From the NCBI GenBank assembly GCA_000309865.1, contig AMGN01000006.1, positions 1 through 64,000 of the forward strand: DNA of 64,000 bases, in the 5' to 3' direction. The stretch's first letter is position 1. Each line of letters begins with the position of its first letter. The notes under the pieces were generated by a model. The model ran no database searches. It was not told the origin of the DNA and saw nothing but the letters and a program-made list of their open reading frames with translations. This document shows positions 31,974 to 40,433 of the stretch, in pieces. The position numbers and the translations under genes were made by a program. This DNA comes from Methanobacterium sp. Maddingley MBC34 (GTDB taxonomy: Archaea; Methanobacteriota; Methanobacteria; Methanobacteriales; Methanobacteriaceae).

Positions 31974-33028
31974 CTATACAGCTAATAAAAGGCAACACTG
32001 CAGTTATCGTCGGGGCAATGTATGCAGGCTGTGATTGCTTCTTCGGATACCCCATCACACCAGCATCCGAGGTCTTACACGAAGCCTCACTCTACTTCCC
32101 TAAAGTAGGCCGGAAATTCGTACAGGCTGAATCAGAGGAAGCCTCCATAAACATGGTTTATGGGGCAGCTGCAGCCGGCCATAGGGTCATAACTGCCTCT
32201 TCAGGGCCTGGAATCAGTCTTATGCAGGAGGGTATATCCTTCCTTGCAGGAGCAGAACTTCCATGCGTCCTGGTGGATATCATGCGTGCTGGTCCTGGTC
32301 TGGGGAACATTGGACCAGAGCAGGCAGACTACACTCAGCTGGTTAAAGGAGGGGGGCATGGAAACTACAGAAACATTGTCCTGGCCCCTAACTCTGTTCA
32401 GGAGATGTGTGACTTTACCATGAAGGCTTTCCAACTGGCAGAGAAGTACCGTAACCCTGCAGTGGTCCTGGCAGATGGAGTACTGGGTCAGATGGTGGAA
32501 AGACTCCACTTCCCATCAGAAGCCTTAACCCCAACCTATGACGAGTCATGGGCTGTCAGGGGCAACCGTGAAACAAAAGGAAACCTGGTAACCAGCATAT
32601 TCCTGGACTTCGACCAGCTTGAAGATTTTAACTACCGTTTACAGGATAAATACCAGGCCATCCGTGAAAACGAGGTGGATTACGAGGAATACATGATGGA
32701 TGATGCTGATATTATCCTGGTAGCCTATGGTATAAGCAGTCGTGTGGCCCGTTCAGCAGTGGACATGGTTCGAGCCGAGGGTATAAAAGCAGGACTCTTC
32801 CGTCCTAAAACATTATTCCCATTCCCAGAAGAACCTCTAAAACAAATAGCCTCAAGTAAAGATTGTCAATTTTTATCAGTGGAAATGAGTAATGGTCAGA
32901 TGCAGGAAGATATAACACTGGCAATTGGTTGCCAGCGTCAGGTGGAACTGGTGAACCGAATGGGTGGAAACCTAATAGACCAAAAAAGTATCATAGATAA
33001 AATCCATGAAATGGCAGGTGATAACTGA
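31970..33028 (+). CDS. vorB: 2-oxoisovalerate:ferredoxin oxidoreductase alpha-type subunit
   Basis: A 352-residue pyrimidine-binding/alpha domain protein: KGNTAVIVGAMYAGCDCFFGYPITPASEV, the conserved AESEEASINMVYGAAAAGHRVITASSGPG region (about 45-75), then GLGNIGPEQADYTQ, and a C-terminal domain with ILVAYGISSRVARSAVDMVRAEGIKAGLFRP. It forms the cofactor site with the VorA beta part. Substrate assignment rests on similarity of gene order and subunit size to characterised VOR; other branched or 2-oxoacids remain possible. Confidence 0.9.
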   Translation: MTIQLIKGNTAVIVGAMYAGCDCFFGYPITPASEVLHEASLYFPKVGRKFVQAESEEASINMVYGAAAAGHRVITASSGPGISLMQEGISFLAGAELPCVLVDIMRAGPGLGNIGPEQADYTQLVKGGGHGNYRNIVLAPNSVQEMCDFTMKAFQLAEKYRNPAVVLADGVLGQMVERLHFPSEALTPTYDESWAVRGNRETKGNLVTSIFLDFDQLEDFNYRLQDKYQAIRENEVDYEEYMMDDADIILVAYGISSRVARSAVDMVRAEGIKAGLFRPKTLFPFPEEPLKQIASSKDCQFLSVEMSNGQMQEDITLAIGCQRQVELVNRMGGNLIDQKSIIDKIHEMAGDN

Positions 33029-34500
33029 TGACACTTGATAAAACCATGGATGAAGGTAAAGAAGTAAAAATGGATGAAAAAGTCCTTAAAAAACCGGTAT
33101 CTATGCTGGATGAGTTTCCCCGTAAAGGTGGGAGTGCACCTACTGCCACTCATTACTGCCCGGGTTGTGGCCATGGAATACTCCACAAGCTCATAGGAGA
33201 GGCTCTAGATGAACTGGGAATACAGGACCGCACAGTCATGACCAGTCCAGTGGGATGTGCAGTTTTCGCATATTACTACTTTGACTGTGGACATGTTCAG
33301 GTGGCACACGGACGTGCACCTGCAGTGGGAACAGGAATTTCCCGTGCAGAAGAAGAAGCAGTGGTAATGTTATATCAGGGAGATGGAGATCTGGCATCAA
33401 TAGGATTGAATGAAACTATCCAGGCTGCTAATCGGGGAGAAAAAATGGCAGTGTTCTTTGTAAATAACACGGTCTACGGAATGACTGGTGGACAGATGGC
33501 ACCAACCACCCTGGTGGGTGAAGTCACTGTGACTTGCCCTGAGGGCCGGGACCCCCGTTACACGGGTTATCCTATGCATATGGCAGAATTACTGGATAAC
33601 TTGGAAGCACCCATCTTCATTGAACGTGTCTCTGTTTCCGATCCTAAAAATATCCGCAGAGCTAAAAGAGCAGTGAAAAAAGCCCTTGAAGTTCAAAGAG
33701 ATAGTAAAGGATATGCATTTGTAGAAGTACTCTCACCATGTCCCACCAACCTCAGAATGGACGCCCAGGCAACAGAAGATTTCGTTAACAATGAAATGGC
33801 CAAAGAATTCCCACTAAAAAACTTCCGAGATAAAAGAAGCCAAACAGAAACCCTGTGTCGTGCAGTTAGCGATTTTTCACAGGAAGCACTGGAAGACATC
33901 TTCGAAGTTCAGGATGATACATCATGGGAGGCCCGTGATGATCCATCATTCCCTAGAAAGGTGGTTCGAATTGCAGGATTCGGAGGTCAGGGAGTTTTAA
34001 GTATGGGACTTACCCTGGCACAGGCTGCCTGTAATGACCAGCGCCATGTATCATGGTATCCATCCTACGGACCAGAGCAAAGGGGAGGAACCTCAGACTG
34101 CACAGTGGTCATATCAGGTGAACCCATAGGCTCCCCTGTACTTCAAACCTCCGATGGCCTGGTGGCAATGAACAAACCTTCCATGGAAAAATTCGCATCC
34201 AGAGTTAGGGAAGGTGGAATTATCATCTACGAAAGCAGTATTGGTGAGTTTGAAACCCCAAAAGGACTCAGAACCCTGGCTATACCTGCCCGTAAGATAG
34301 CCAAGAATCATGGTGTAAAAAGAGCTGCTAACACGGCAATGCTTGGCGTTATAATGGAATTAGGTTTAACTGGTCTTCCTAAACATGTTTTTACCGAAGC
34401 AGTGGAACACACCTTCCGTAGAAAACCTAAACTGGTGCCAGCCAACCTGGAAATACTGGAAGCGGGAGCAGAGTGGGCCCGGGAAAACCTTAAGAAATGA
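33028..34500 (+). CDS. vorA: 2-oxoisovalerate:ferredoxin oxidoreductase beta-gamma fusion subunit
   Basis: A 490-residue fusion. Residues about 35-285 are the TPP-binding beta subunit: HYCPGCGHGILHKLIGEA, VGCAVFAYYYFDCGH, and the TPP motif GDGDLASIGLNE ... NNTVYGMTGGQMAPT. Residues about 310-490 are the gamma domain: RIAGFGGQGVLSMGLTLA, WYPSYGPEQRGGTSDC. A four-base junction TGATG joins it to vorB. The enzyme interconverts 2-oxoisovalerate plus CoA with isobutyryl-CoA, CO2 and reduced ferredoxin. A hairpin follows, so the operon ends here. Confidence 0.9.
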   Translation: MTLDKTMDEGKEVKMDEKVLKKPVSMLDEFPRKGGSAPTATHYCPGCGHGILHKLIGEALDELGIQDRTVMTSPVGCAVFAYYYFDCGHVQVAHGRAPAVGTGISRAEEEAVVMLYQGDGDLASIGLNETIQAANRGEKMAVFFVNNTVYGMTGGQMAPTTLVGEVTVTCPEGRDPRYTGYPMHMAELLDNLEAPIFIERVSVSDPKNIRRAKRAVKKALEVQRDSKGYAFVEVLSPCPTNLRMDAQATEDFVNNEMAKEFPLKNFRDKRSQTETLCRAVSDFSQEALEDIFEVQDDTSWEARDDPSFPRKVVRIAGFGGQGVLSMGLTLAQAACNDQRHVSWYPSYGPEQRGGTSDCTVVISGEPIGSPVLQTSDGLVAMNKPSMEKFASRVREGGIIIYESSIGEFETPKGLRTLAIPARKIAKNHGVKRAANTAMLGVIMELGLTGLPKHVFTEAVEHTFRRKPKLVPANLEILEAGAEWARENLKK

Positions 34501-34535
34501 AAAATATTATGGAGAGAAAATAGTATAGAATCTGG

Positions 34536-34562
34536 TTAAAATAGGAATAATCCTTATTTTAA
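34536..34562 (+). terminator. Hairpin after vorA
   Basis: TTAAAATAGGA and TCCTTATTTTAA form a near-perfect stem (one bulged base) with a short loop, 35 bp after the vorA stop and followed by a pyrimidine tract with TTCTTTTTG. Confidence 0.55.
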
Positions 34563-34833
34563 CTCTCTCTTATTCTTTTTGATAACTACAGTACTTTTTT
34601 GTTAATATGTCCTATAATTGCTTTTTATTTTATCTCCTAAAACCTTTTTAAGAATATTAAAGTATATTTTTATATTCATTTTATTTTTTTGGGGATTTTT
34701 ATTCCAATTTTTCTTACCTTCCTGGAATGTGCAAATTTTAAGTAAATTGTGGATCATATTGTTAACCATAAAAAAAAGCACGGATTCAAAATTGAATTGA
34801 ATTCAGGGGATAATGGTTTTAAGGGGTGAAATA
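34563..34833. other. AT-rich intergenic before the second oxidoreductase
   Basis: T-rich sequence with many TTTT tracts and no credible gene; a 60-codon frame at 34618 is hydrophobic low-complexity translation of T runs. A promoter for the next operon is expected here: AAGTATATTTTTATATTC near 34660-34677 holds TATA-like sequence. Confidence 0.4.
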
Positions 34834-36666
34834 ATGCCTGTTTTTCTAAAAGAAGAAGATATATCCCTGGTTCTCTGTGGTGAGGCAGGGCAGGGAATCC
34901 AGACAGTAGAGGCAATACTGGCCCAGGCTGTAAAACAAAGCGGATACAACATTTTCTCAACCAAAGAATACATGTCAAGGGTTAGAGGGGGTCAAAACTC
35001 CACTGAAATAAGAGTATCATCTCATAGGGTTGCCTCCTATGTGGATCGAATTGACATCCTACTGGCACTAAGTTCTGGGGCAGTAAATCACCTCAAGGAC
35101 AGAATTTCATCTGATACTCTGATTATAGGAGATCCAGAGCACCTTAAATCAGTGAAGGATAATAAAATTTTTGATTCTGTTTCTGGACCTAATTTTATAG
35201 AGATCCCACTTATGGAAACTGCCCAGGAGATGGGAGGGCCGATATTTGCCAATGTAATTGCAGCTGGGGTTCTGTCCTGTCTGTTGAATATTCCTCAGGA
35301 AATATTTGACGGTCTCATCAGTGACATGTTCACCAGGAAAGGTCAGGAAATACTTCAAAAAGACTTAAAAGCTGGTGAAGCAGGTTACAATATTGGTAAA
35401 AGTTTAATGGAATCTGAAACAGAGGAATCTAAAACAGACGCAATCCACCTTTCATTACAGGGAGAGTCCTCAGTACGTGATGAACTCCTGATAAATGGTA
35501 TTGATGCAGTTGGTTTTGGATGCCTTGCCGGAGAATGCCGATTCATGTCATCCTATCCCATGACTCCATCCACTCCGCTGCAGAACTTCCTGGCAGGTAA
35601 TGCACATGAATTTGAACTGATATATGAACAGGCAGAGGATGAAATAGCAGCCATCAACATGGCGCTGGGAGCCTCCTACGCTGGAGCCAGGAGCATTGTC
35701 GCCACATCAGGAAGTGGATTTGCCCTGATGGAAGAGGGAGTGGGCCTGGCAGGAATGATAGAAACACCCATAGTCATATACCTTGGCCAGAGACCAGGAC
35801 CTGCAGTGGGACTACCCACCCGTACCAGCCAGGAAGACCTGAACCTGGCACTCTACTCTGGGCCAGGAGAATTCCCACGGATAATATTTGCCCCTGGAAA
35901 ACTGGAAGATGCATTCACCCTCACACATCACGCTTTCAACATGGCTGAGAAGTACCAGATACCAGTTTTCATTCTATCGGATCAGTACTTCGCAGATTGC
36001 TACTACAACATAACCTCCCTTCCTCTCGAAGAGGTGGAAACTGAGAATTATTTGGTTAAAACCACTCCTGAATACAAAAGATACCTAATTACTCATGATG
36101 GGGTTACTCCACGGGGAATACCAGGATATGGTGATGGACTGGTAATTGCAGATTCAGATGAGCATGATGAAGAAGGTCATATCACCGAAGACCTTAAAAT
36201 AAGGACACAGATGGTTGATAAAAGATTACAAAAGATGGAACAGATTACAAAAGATGCAGTTGCCCCGGAACTGGTTGGAGGAGATGATTACCATAGCCTG
36301 ATCATTGGATGGGGTTCCACCTACTGGCCCATCAGGGAAGCTCTGGAAAATATTAGCAGGAATCATCCTGATGAAAAAATTGGTTTTCTCCATTTCAAAC
36401 AAGTGTATCCATTCCATAAATCAGTGGAGGGTTACCTTGAAAAAGCAGATGATGTTATCATTCTAGAGAACAATGCCCAGGGACAGCTGGCCAACCTCAT
36501 AAAACTGGAAACAGGATTTGAAATACAGGAAAAATTCTTAAAATATGATGGAATGCCTTTTTCAGTGGAGGAAGTGGAGAAAAGGATAAGGAAGTTCATG
36601 GGAATTGATGATGAGGGCAATATGGGAGCCGATGATGCTGAGGATTTAGGGGAGGTGTTAAAATGA
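34834..36666 (+). CDS. 2-oxoacid:ferredoxin oxidoreductase, gamma-alpha fusion subunit
   Basis: A 610-residue fusion. Residues about 1-185 are the gamma domain (LVLCGEAGQGIQTVEAILAQ, YMSRVRGGQNSTEIRVSS). Residues about 210-590 are the alpha domain (GFGCLAGECRFMSSYPMTPSTPL, EQAEDEIAAINMALGASYAG, ATSGSGFALMEEGVG, GQRPGPAVGLPTRTSQEDL). This architecture is that of two-subunit KorAB-like enzymes of halophiles and many bacteria, different from the four-subunit Por/Kor of methanogens. ATG at 34834 follows AGGGGTGA; another ATG lies at 34813. Stop overlaps the beta subunit start. Substrate (2-oxoglutarate, pyruvate or other) cannot be read off. Confidence 0.88.
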   Translation: MPVFLKEEDISLVLCGEAGQGIQTVEAILAQAVKQSGYNIFSTKEYMSRVRGGQNSTEIRVSSHRVASYVDRIDILLALSSGAVNHLKDRISSDTLIIGDPEHLKSVKDNKIFDSVSGPNFIEIPLMETAQEMGGPIFANVIAAGVLSCLLNIPQEIFDGLISDMFTRKGQEILQKDLKAGEAGYNIGKSLMESETEESKTDAIHLSLQGESSVRDELLINGIDAVGFGCLAGECRFMSSYPMTPSTPLQNFLAGNAHEFELIYEQAEDEIAAINMALGASYAGARSIVATSGSGFALMEEGVGLAGMIETPIVIYLGQRPGPAVGLPTRTSQEDLNLALYSGPGEFPRIIFAPGKLEDAFTLTHHAFNMAEKYQIPVFILSDQYFADCYYNITSLPLEEVETENYLVKTTPEYKRYLITHDGVTPRGIPGYGDGLVIADSDEHDEEGHITEDLKIRTQMVDKRLQKMEQITKDAVAPELVGGDDYHSLIIGWGSTYWPIREALENISRNHPDEKIGFLHFKQVYPFHKSVEGYLEKADDVIILENNAQGQLANLIKLETGFEIQEKFLKYDGMPFSVEEVEKRIRKFMGIDDEGNMGADDAEDLGEVLK

Positions 36667-37523
36667 AACCAAAGGACTTTGACATGCCTGATGCAGATGT
36701 GGCCTGGTGTCCGGGATGTGGGAACCTGTCCATCCTGCGCAACCTCAAAACAGCCCTAGCTGAACTGAAAATACAACCAGAAAACCTGGTTTTTGTATCA
36801 GGTATTGGCCAGGCTGGTAAACTCCCTCACTACATCAAAGGAAATGTGTTCAATGGATTACATGGAAGGTCATTATCTCCAGCAACTGGCATAAAAGCAG
36901 TTAATCCTGAGTTAACAGTTATTGATGTTAGTGGTGATGGTTGTATGTATGGGGAGGGGGGAAACCACTTCATGCACACCATACGCCGTAACCCTGATAT
37001 CACCAACCTGGTGCACAACAACATGGTCTACGGCCTCACCAAGGGACAGGCATCACCTACCAGTCAAAAGGACTTCAACACACCGCTACAGGTGGATGGA
37101 GTTTTCCTTGAACCTTTTAACCCACTGGCCGTGGCCATAGCACTAGATGCATCATTCGTAGCCAGAACATTCAGCGGAGACCGTAAACAATCCATTGAAA
37201 TCTTCAAAGCTGCCATAAAACACAAAGGATATGCTCTGGTGGACATATTCCAACCCTGTGTAACCTTTAACAAGGTAAACACCAGGAGCTGGTTCAGGGA
37301 ACACACCTACGACCTGGAAGATGACCACGATCCACTGGACCGGAATGAAGCCTTCCGCAGGGCCACTGAAACCGGAGAATATCCACTAGGCATCTTTTAC
37401 CAGAATCCTGATAAAAGAACATTTGAAGAAAACCTGAGTGTGTACCAGGATAAAAAATCACCATTATTCCAGCGAAAACTCGACATGGATAAAATCAGGT
37501 TGCTACTGGACACTAAAAGATGA
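36663..37523 (+). CDS. 2-oxoacid:ferredoxin oxidoreductase, beta subunit
   Basis: A 286-residue TPP-binding subunit: WCPGCGNLSILRNLKTAL, SGIGQAGKLPHYI, HGRSLSPATGIKAVNPELTVID, and the TPP/Mg motif SGDGCMYGEGGNHFMHTI ... NNMVYGLTKGQASPTS, then VDIFQPCVTFNKVNT. It is translationally coupled to the gamma-alpha subunit by ATGA. No ferredoxin subunit follows, so the enzyme must dock a free ferredoxin via the cluster bound by the CPGC cysteines. The pair sits after vorCBA and may share its metabolic block. Confidence 0.9.
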   Translation: MKPKDFDMPDADVAWCPGCGNLSILRNLKTALAELKIQPENLVFVSGIGQAGKLPHYIKGNVFNGLHGRSLSPATGIKAVNPELTVIDVSGDGCMYGEGGNHFMHTIRRNPDITNLVHNNMVYGLTKGQASPTSQKDFNTPLQVDGVFLEPFNPLAVAIALDASFVARTFSGDRKQSIEIFKAAIKHKGYALVDIFQPCVTFNKVNTRSWFREHTYDLEDDHDPLDRNEAFRRATETGEYPLGIFYQNPDKRTFEENLSVYQDKKSPLFQRKLDMDKIRLLLDTKR

Positions 37524-37618
37524 ATGATTAAATATCCTGTTTCAATTAGTTATGAAAACAGATGATATGTTTTATGTAAACAAGTTTGGTAAACCAGTGA
37601 ATTTAAAAGAGGTGCAAA

Positions 37619-38398
37619 ATGAGGAAGATCAGAATATTATCATGGAACGTCAATGGAATCAGGGCTGCACACAGAAAAGGATTCAAGGACTGGTTAATGA
37701 AAGATAAACCAGATATCTTATGCATCCAGGAAACTAAAGCTCATCGGAAACAGTTTCCTAAGGATATCCAGAACCTTGATGAATATCATTTATACCTCTC
37801 CGAAGCACAACGCAAGGGATACAGTGGGGTCGCCACTTACACACAATTAAAACCTGAAAAAGTGGAAAACGGCTTTGGAATTCCCAAATTCGATAGTGAA
37901 GGCCGTACCTTAATAACTGATTATGGAGATTTTGTACTGTTTAACATTTACTTTCCCAATGGGAAAATGTCTCCAGAGCGCCTTCAATACAAAATGGATT
38001 TCTATGACTCCTTCCTGGACTATGCTGATGCATTGAAGGAAGAAGGAAGAAACATTGTGGTCTGTGGGGATGTGAACACTGCTCATAACGAGATAGACCT
38101 GGCACGCCCCAAAGAAAATGAGAAAATATCAGGATTTTTGCCAGAAGAACGGGAATGGCTGGATAGATTCCTCAGTCATGGTTACGTGGATACATTCCGT
38201 GAACTCAACCCTGGACCTGAAAACTACACATGGTGGAGCTACAGAACACGTGCCAGGGAACGGAACGTTGGCTGGAGACTGGATTACTTCTTTGTGAACC
38301 AGGAATTCATGGATAATGTAGAATCTGCCTACATACTTTCTGATGTTATGGGCTCTGACCACTGTCCAGTGGGGATAGACATAAAACTGAAAGACTAA
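37619..38398 (+). CDS. xthA: Exodeoxyribonuclease III / AP endonuclease, Mth212-like
   Basis: A 259-residue member of the ExoIII family: LSWNVNGIRAAHRKGF, CIQETKA (catalytic Glu), GYSGVATYT, NIYFPNGK, CGDVNTAHNEIDLARPKEN and the catalytic SDHCPVGIDI. It aligns closely with Methanothermobacter Mth212 (recalled), including ARPKEN, YTWWSYRTRARERNVGWRLDYFFVN and LSDVMGSDHCP. Mth212 cleaves abasic sites and also directly nicks at dU, replacing uracil glycosylase. The same dual role is probable here. GAGGTG precedes the start. Confidence 0.93.
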   Translation: MRKIRILSWNVNGIRAAHRKGFKDWLMKDKPDILCIQETKAHRKQFPKDIQNLDEYHLYLSEAQRKGYSGVATYTQLKPEKVENGFGIPKFDSEGRTLITDYGDFVLFNIYFPNGKMSPERLQYKMDFYDSFLDYADALKEEGRNIVVCGDVNTAHNEIDLARPKENEKISGFLPEEREWLDRFLSHGYVDTFRELNPGPENYTWWSYRTRARERNVGWRLDYFFVNQEFMDNVESAYILSDVMGSDHCPVGIDIKLKD

Positions 38399-38477
38399 CT
38401 GGCCACTTTTTGATTGGAAACTGATTGTATTAATAAAAGTAATGCAGGAAGGAAAAATAATAGCTGGAAGGATAAAA

Positions 38478-38774
38478 ATGGATAAATTCGAGGAAAAAAT
38501 GGATAAATTATCTTCAGAAGGCCTGTCTGATTCAGAGATTGGGAAAAAACTTTTAGATGAAATGGGAGATCTCTGCATCTGTCCAGACTGCCCCATGTAC
38601 AACCAGTGCGCCCAGGAGAAATACGAAGGACTTTACTGTATACTGGGTAAATCAGAATGCAACCTGGAAGAAGATGACTGTATATGTCCAGATTGTGAAG
38701 TAGCAGAAAATTTGGAACTTAAAAATGATCTCTTCTGTCTTAATGGTTCGGAAAAAGAATTGAGAGAGAATTAA
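38478..38774 (+). CDS. Cys-rich DUF2769-like protein, second copy
   Basis: A 98-residue paralogue of 7043-7339 with the same layout: charged helical N-terminus (MDKFEEKMDKLSSEGLSDSEIG), then CICPDCPMYNQC, YCILGKSEC, CICPDCEV and LFCLNGSEKEL. Ten Cys imply a metal site. ATG at 38478 is chosen for GGAAGGATAAAA upstream; the frame opens at 38442. Two distant copies with shared C-terminal GSEKE suggest a functional, not decaying, family. Confidence 0.72.
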   Translation: MDKFEEKMDKLSSEGLSDSEIGKKLLDEMGDLCICPDCPMYNQCAQEKYEGLYCILGKSECNLEEDDCICPDCEVAENLELKNDLFCLNGSEKELREN

Positions 38775-39086
38775 ATCAGAGATTCTTTCCTATATTTCCT
38801 ATTTTACTTAATCAACCAATAAAATTCTTTATTTTATTTTCTTTTCTAGTTTTATGGGATTTTTATAGATTTTTATCTTAGAATTACCAACCAATAATCA
38901 GTAAGGATTATATTAAATTTAAATTTGAGATTATGGTGTGAGGAAGGAATGGAATATTTGAATTAATAAGAATGAATAGAATGGTTGAATTAATAAAAAG
39001 ATTATAGAAATATTGTAAATAAAGAATATGAAAGGAATGATAAATCTATCAAAATTCACTTTATCCAAGAAAATTAGAGGGATGCT
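38775..39086. other. Intergenic before gatD
   Basis: No gene seen. T-rich sequence after the DUF2769-like gene could terminate it. An A/T-rich stretch (about 38900-39040) precedes gatD; AGAGGGATGCT is its ribosome site. Confidence 0.4.
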
Positions 39087-40412
39087 ATGAGTTATCGTGG
39101 AAGAGCCAAAGAATTTCTAAAATCACAGAATATTTCCATTGGAGACATTATCTCCGTAAAAAAAGATGACACTGAATACAGGGGCATGCTCCTGGACCGG
39201 GCCGAAGATGCTGATGAATTACACATCGTACTGAAGATGGACAGTGGTTACAACGTGGGTATTGCCCTGAATGGATCAGATGTCAAACTCCTTGAAAAGG
39301 GTGATAAACCTGAAATAAATCTCCCACCACTGGATATACAGCGGGACCCTGAAAAGATGGATGTATCCATTATATCCACCGGGGGAACAGTGGCATCCAT
39401 CATTGATTATAAGACCGGGGCAGTTCACCCTGCATTCACCGCCGATGATCTTTTAAGGGCCACTCCTGAACTTTTAGATGAGGCCAACATCAGTGGAAAG
39501 GCCATAATGAACATCTTAAGCGAAAACATGAAACCAGAATTTTGGGTTCAGGCTGCCAGGGCAGTGGCTGATGAAATCCATGGGGGTGCTGATGGTGTGG
39601 TAGTAGCCCATGGAACGGATACCATGCACTACACTGCAGCTGCTCTAAGTTTCATCCTGGAGACACCAGTTCCCATAATCATCACCGGTGCCCAGAGAAG
39701 CTCGGATCGACCATCTTCCGATGCATTCTTAAACCTGATGAGTTCAGTGGCCATGGCCAAGTCAGACGTAGCCGAGGTCACAGTCTGCATGCACGCCACA
39801 GAAAATGATAACAAGGCACACATCCACCGGGGAACCAGGGTCCGTAAAATGCACACCAGCCGCAGGGACACCTTCAACAGCATTAACAGCCCTCCACTGG
39901 CCAAGGTAAAGGATGGCAAGGTTAAAATTATTGATAAAACATTCAACTACCGTAAAAGGGGAGAGTGCCAGCTGGAAGTCAATGACTCACTGGAGGAAAA
40001 GGTGGGCTTTATAAAAAGTTACCCTGGAATAGCTGCCGAACTCCTGGATTACCATATTGATAAGGGGTACAAAGGTATTTTAATGGAAGGTACCGGTCTG
40101 GGGCACTGCCCGGATCACCTGATCTCCCCATTACAACGGGCTGCAGATGAAGAGATCCCGGTGGTTATGACTTCGCAGTGTCTTTATGGTCGTACCAACC
40201 TCAACGTGTACAGTACCGGTCGTAAACTACTATCTTCTGGTGTTATCTCAGTGGGGGACATGCTGCCAGAGACTGCCTACGTGAAACTGGTATGGGCATT
40301 GGGGCAGACTAACAAATTGGAAGAAGTTAAAACGATAATGCAAACTAGTCTGAAGGGAGAAATGGATGAGAAATCATCTTCCAAGTACTTCCTGCGAGAT
40401 TACGGGGAATAA
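39087..40412 (+). CDS. gatD: Glu-tRNA(Gln) amidotransferase subunit D
   Basis: A 441-residue GatD: N-terminal beta domain (about 1-85, GDIISVKKDDTEYRGMLLDRAED), then an asparaginase-like domain with ISTGGTVASIIDY (catalytic Thr, about 97-109), AHGTDTMHYTAAALS, TGAQRSSDRPSSDAFLNL. It releases ammonia from Gln or Asn and feeds it to GatE, which amidates Glu-tRNA(Gln). Archaea use GatDE because they lack GlnRS. gatE starts 21 bp downstream, so the complex is encoded as an operon. Confidence 0.96.
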   Translation: MSYRGRAKEFLKSQNISIGDIISVKKDDTEYRGMLLDRAEDADELHIVLKMDSGYNVGIALNGSDVKLLEKGDKPEINLPPLDIQRDPEKMDVSIISTGGTVASIIDYKTGAVHPAFTADDLLRATPELLDEANISGKAIMNILSENMKPEFWVQAARAVADEIHGGADGVVVAHGTDTMHYTAAALSFILETPVPIIITGAQRSSDRPSSDAFLNLMSSVAMAKSDVAEVTVCMHATENDNKAHIHRGTRVRKMHTSRRDTFNSINSPPLAKVKDGKVKIIDKTFNYRKRGECQLEVNDSLEEKVGFIKSYPGIAAELLDYHIDKGYKGILMEGTGLGHCPDHLISPLQRAADEEIPVVMTSQCLYGRTNLNVYSTGRKLLSSGVISVGDMLPETAYVKLVWALGQTNKLEEVKTIMQTSLKGEMDEKSSSKYFLRDYGE

Positions 40413-40433
40413 GATGGAGTCATGGTGATTGAA

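Noticed and set aside
34618..34800. 60-codon hydrophobic frame after vorA
   Set aside because: It is a translation of T-rich terminator sequence with no ribosome site.
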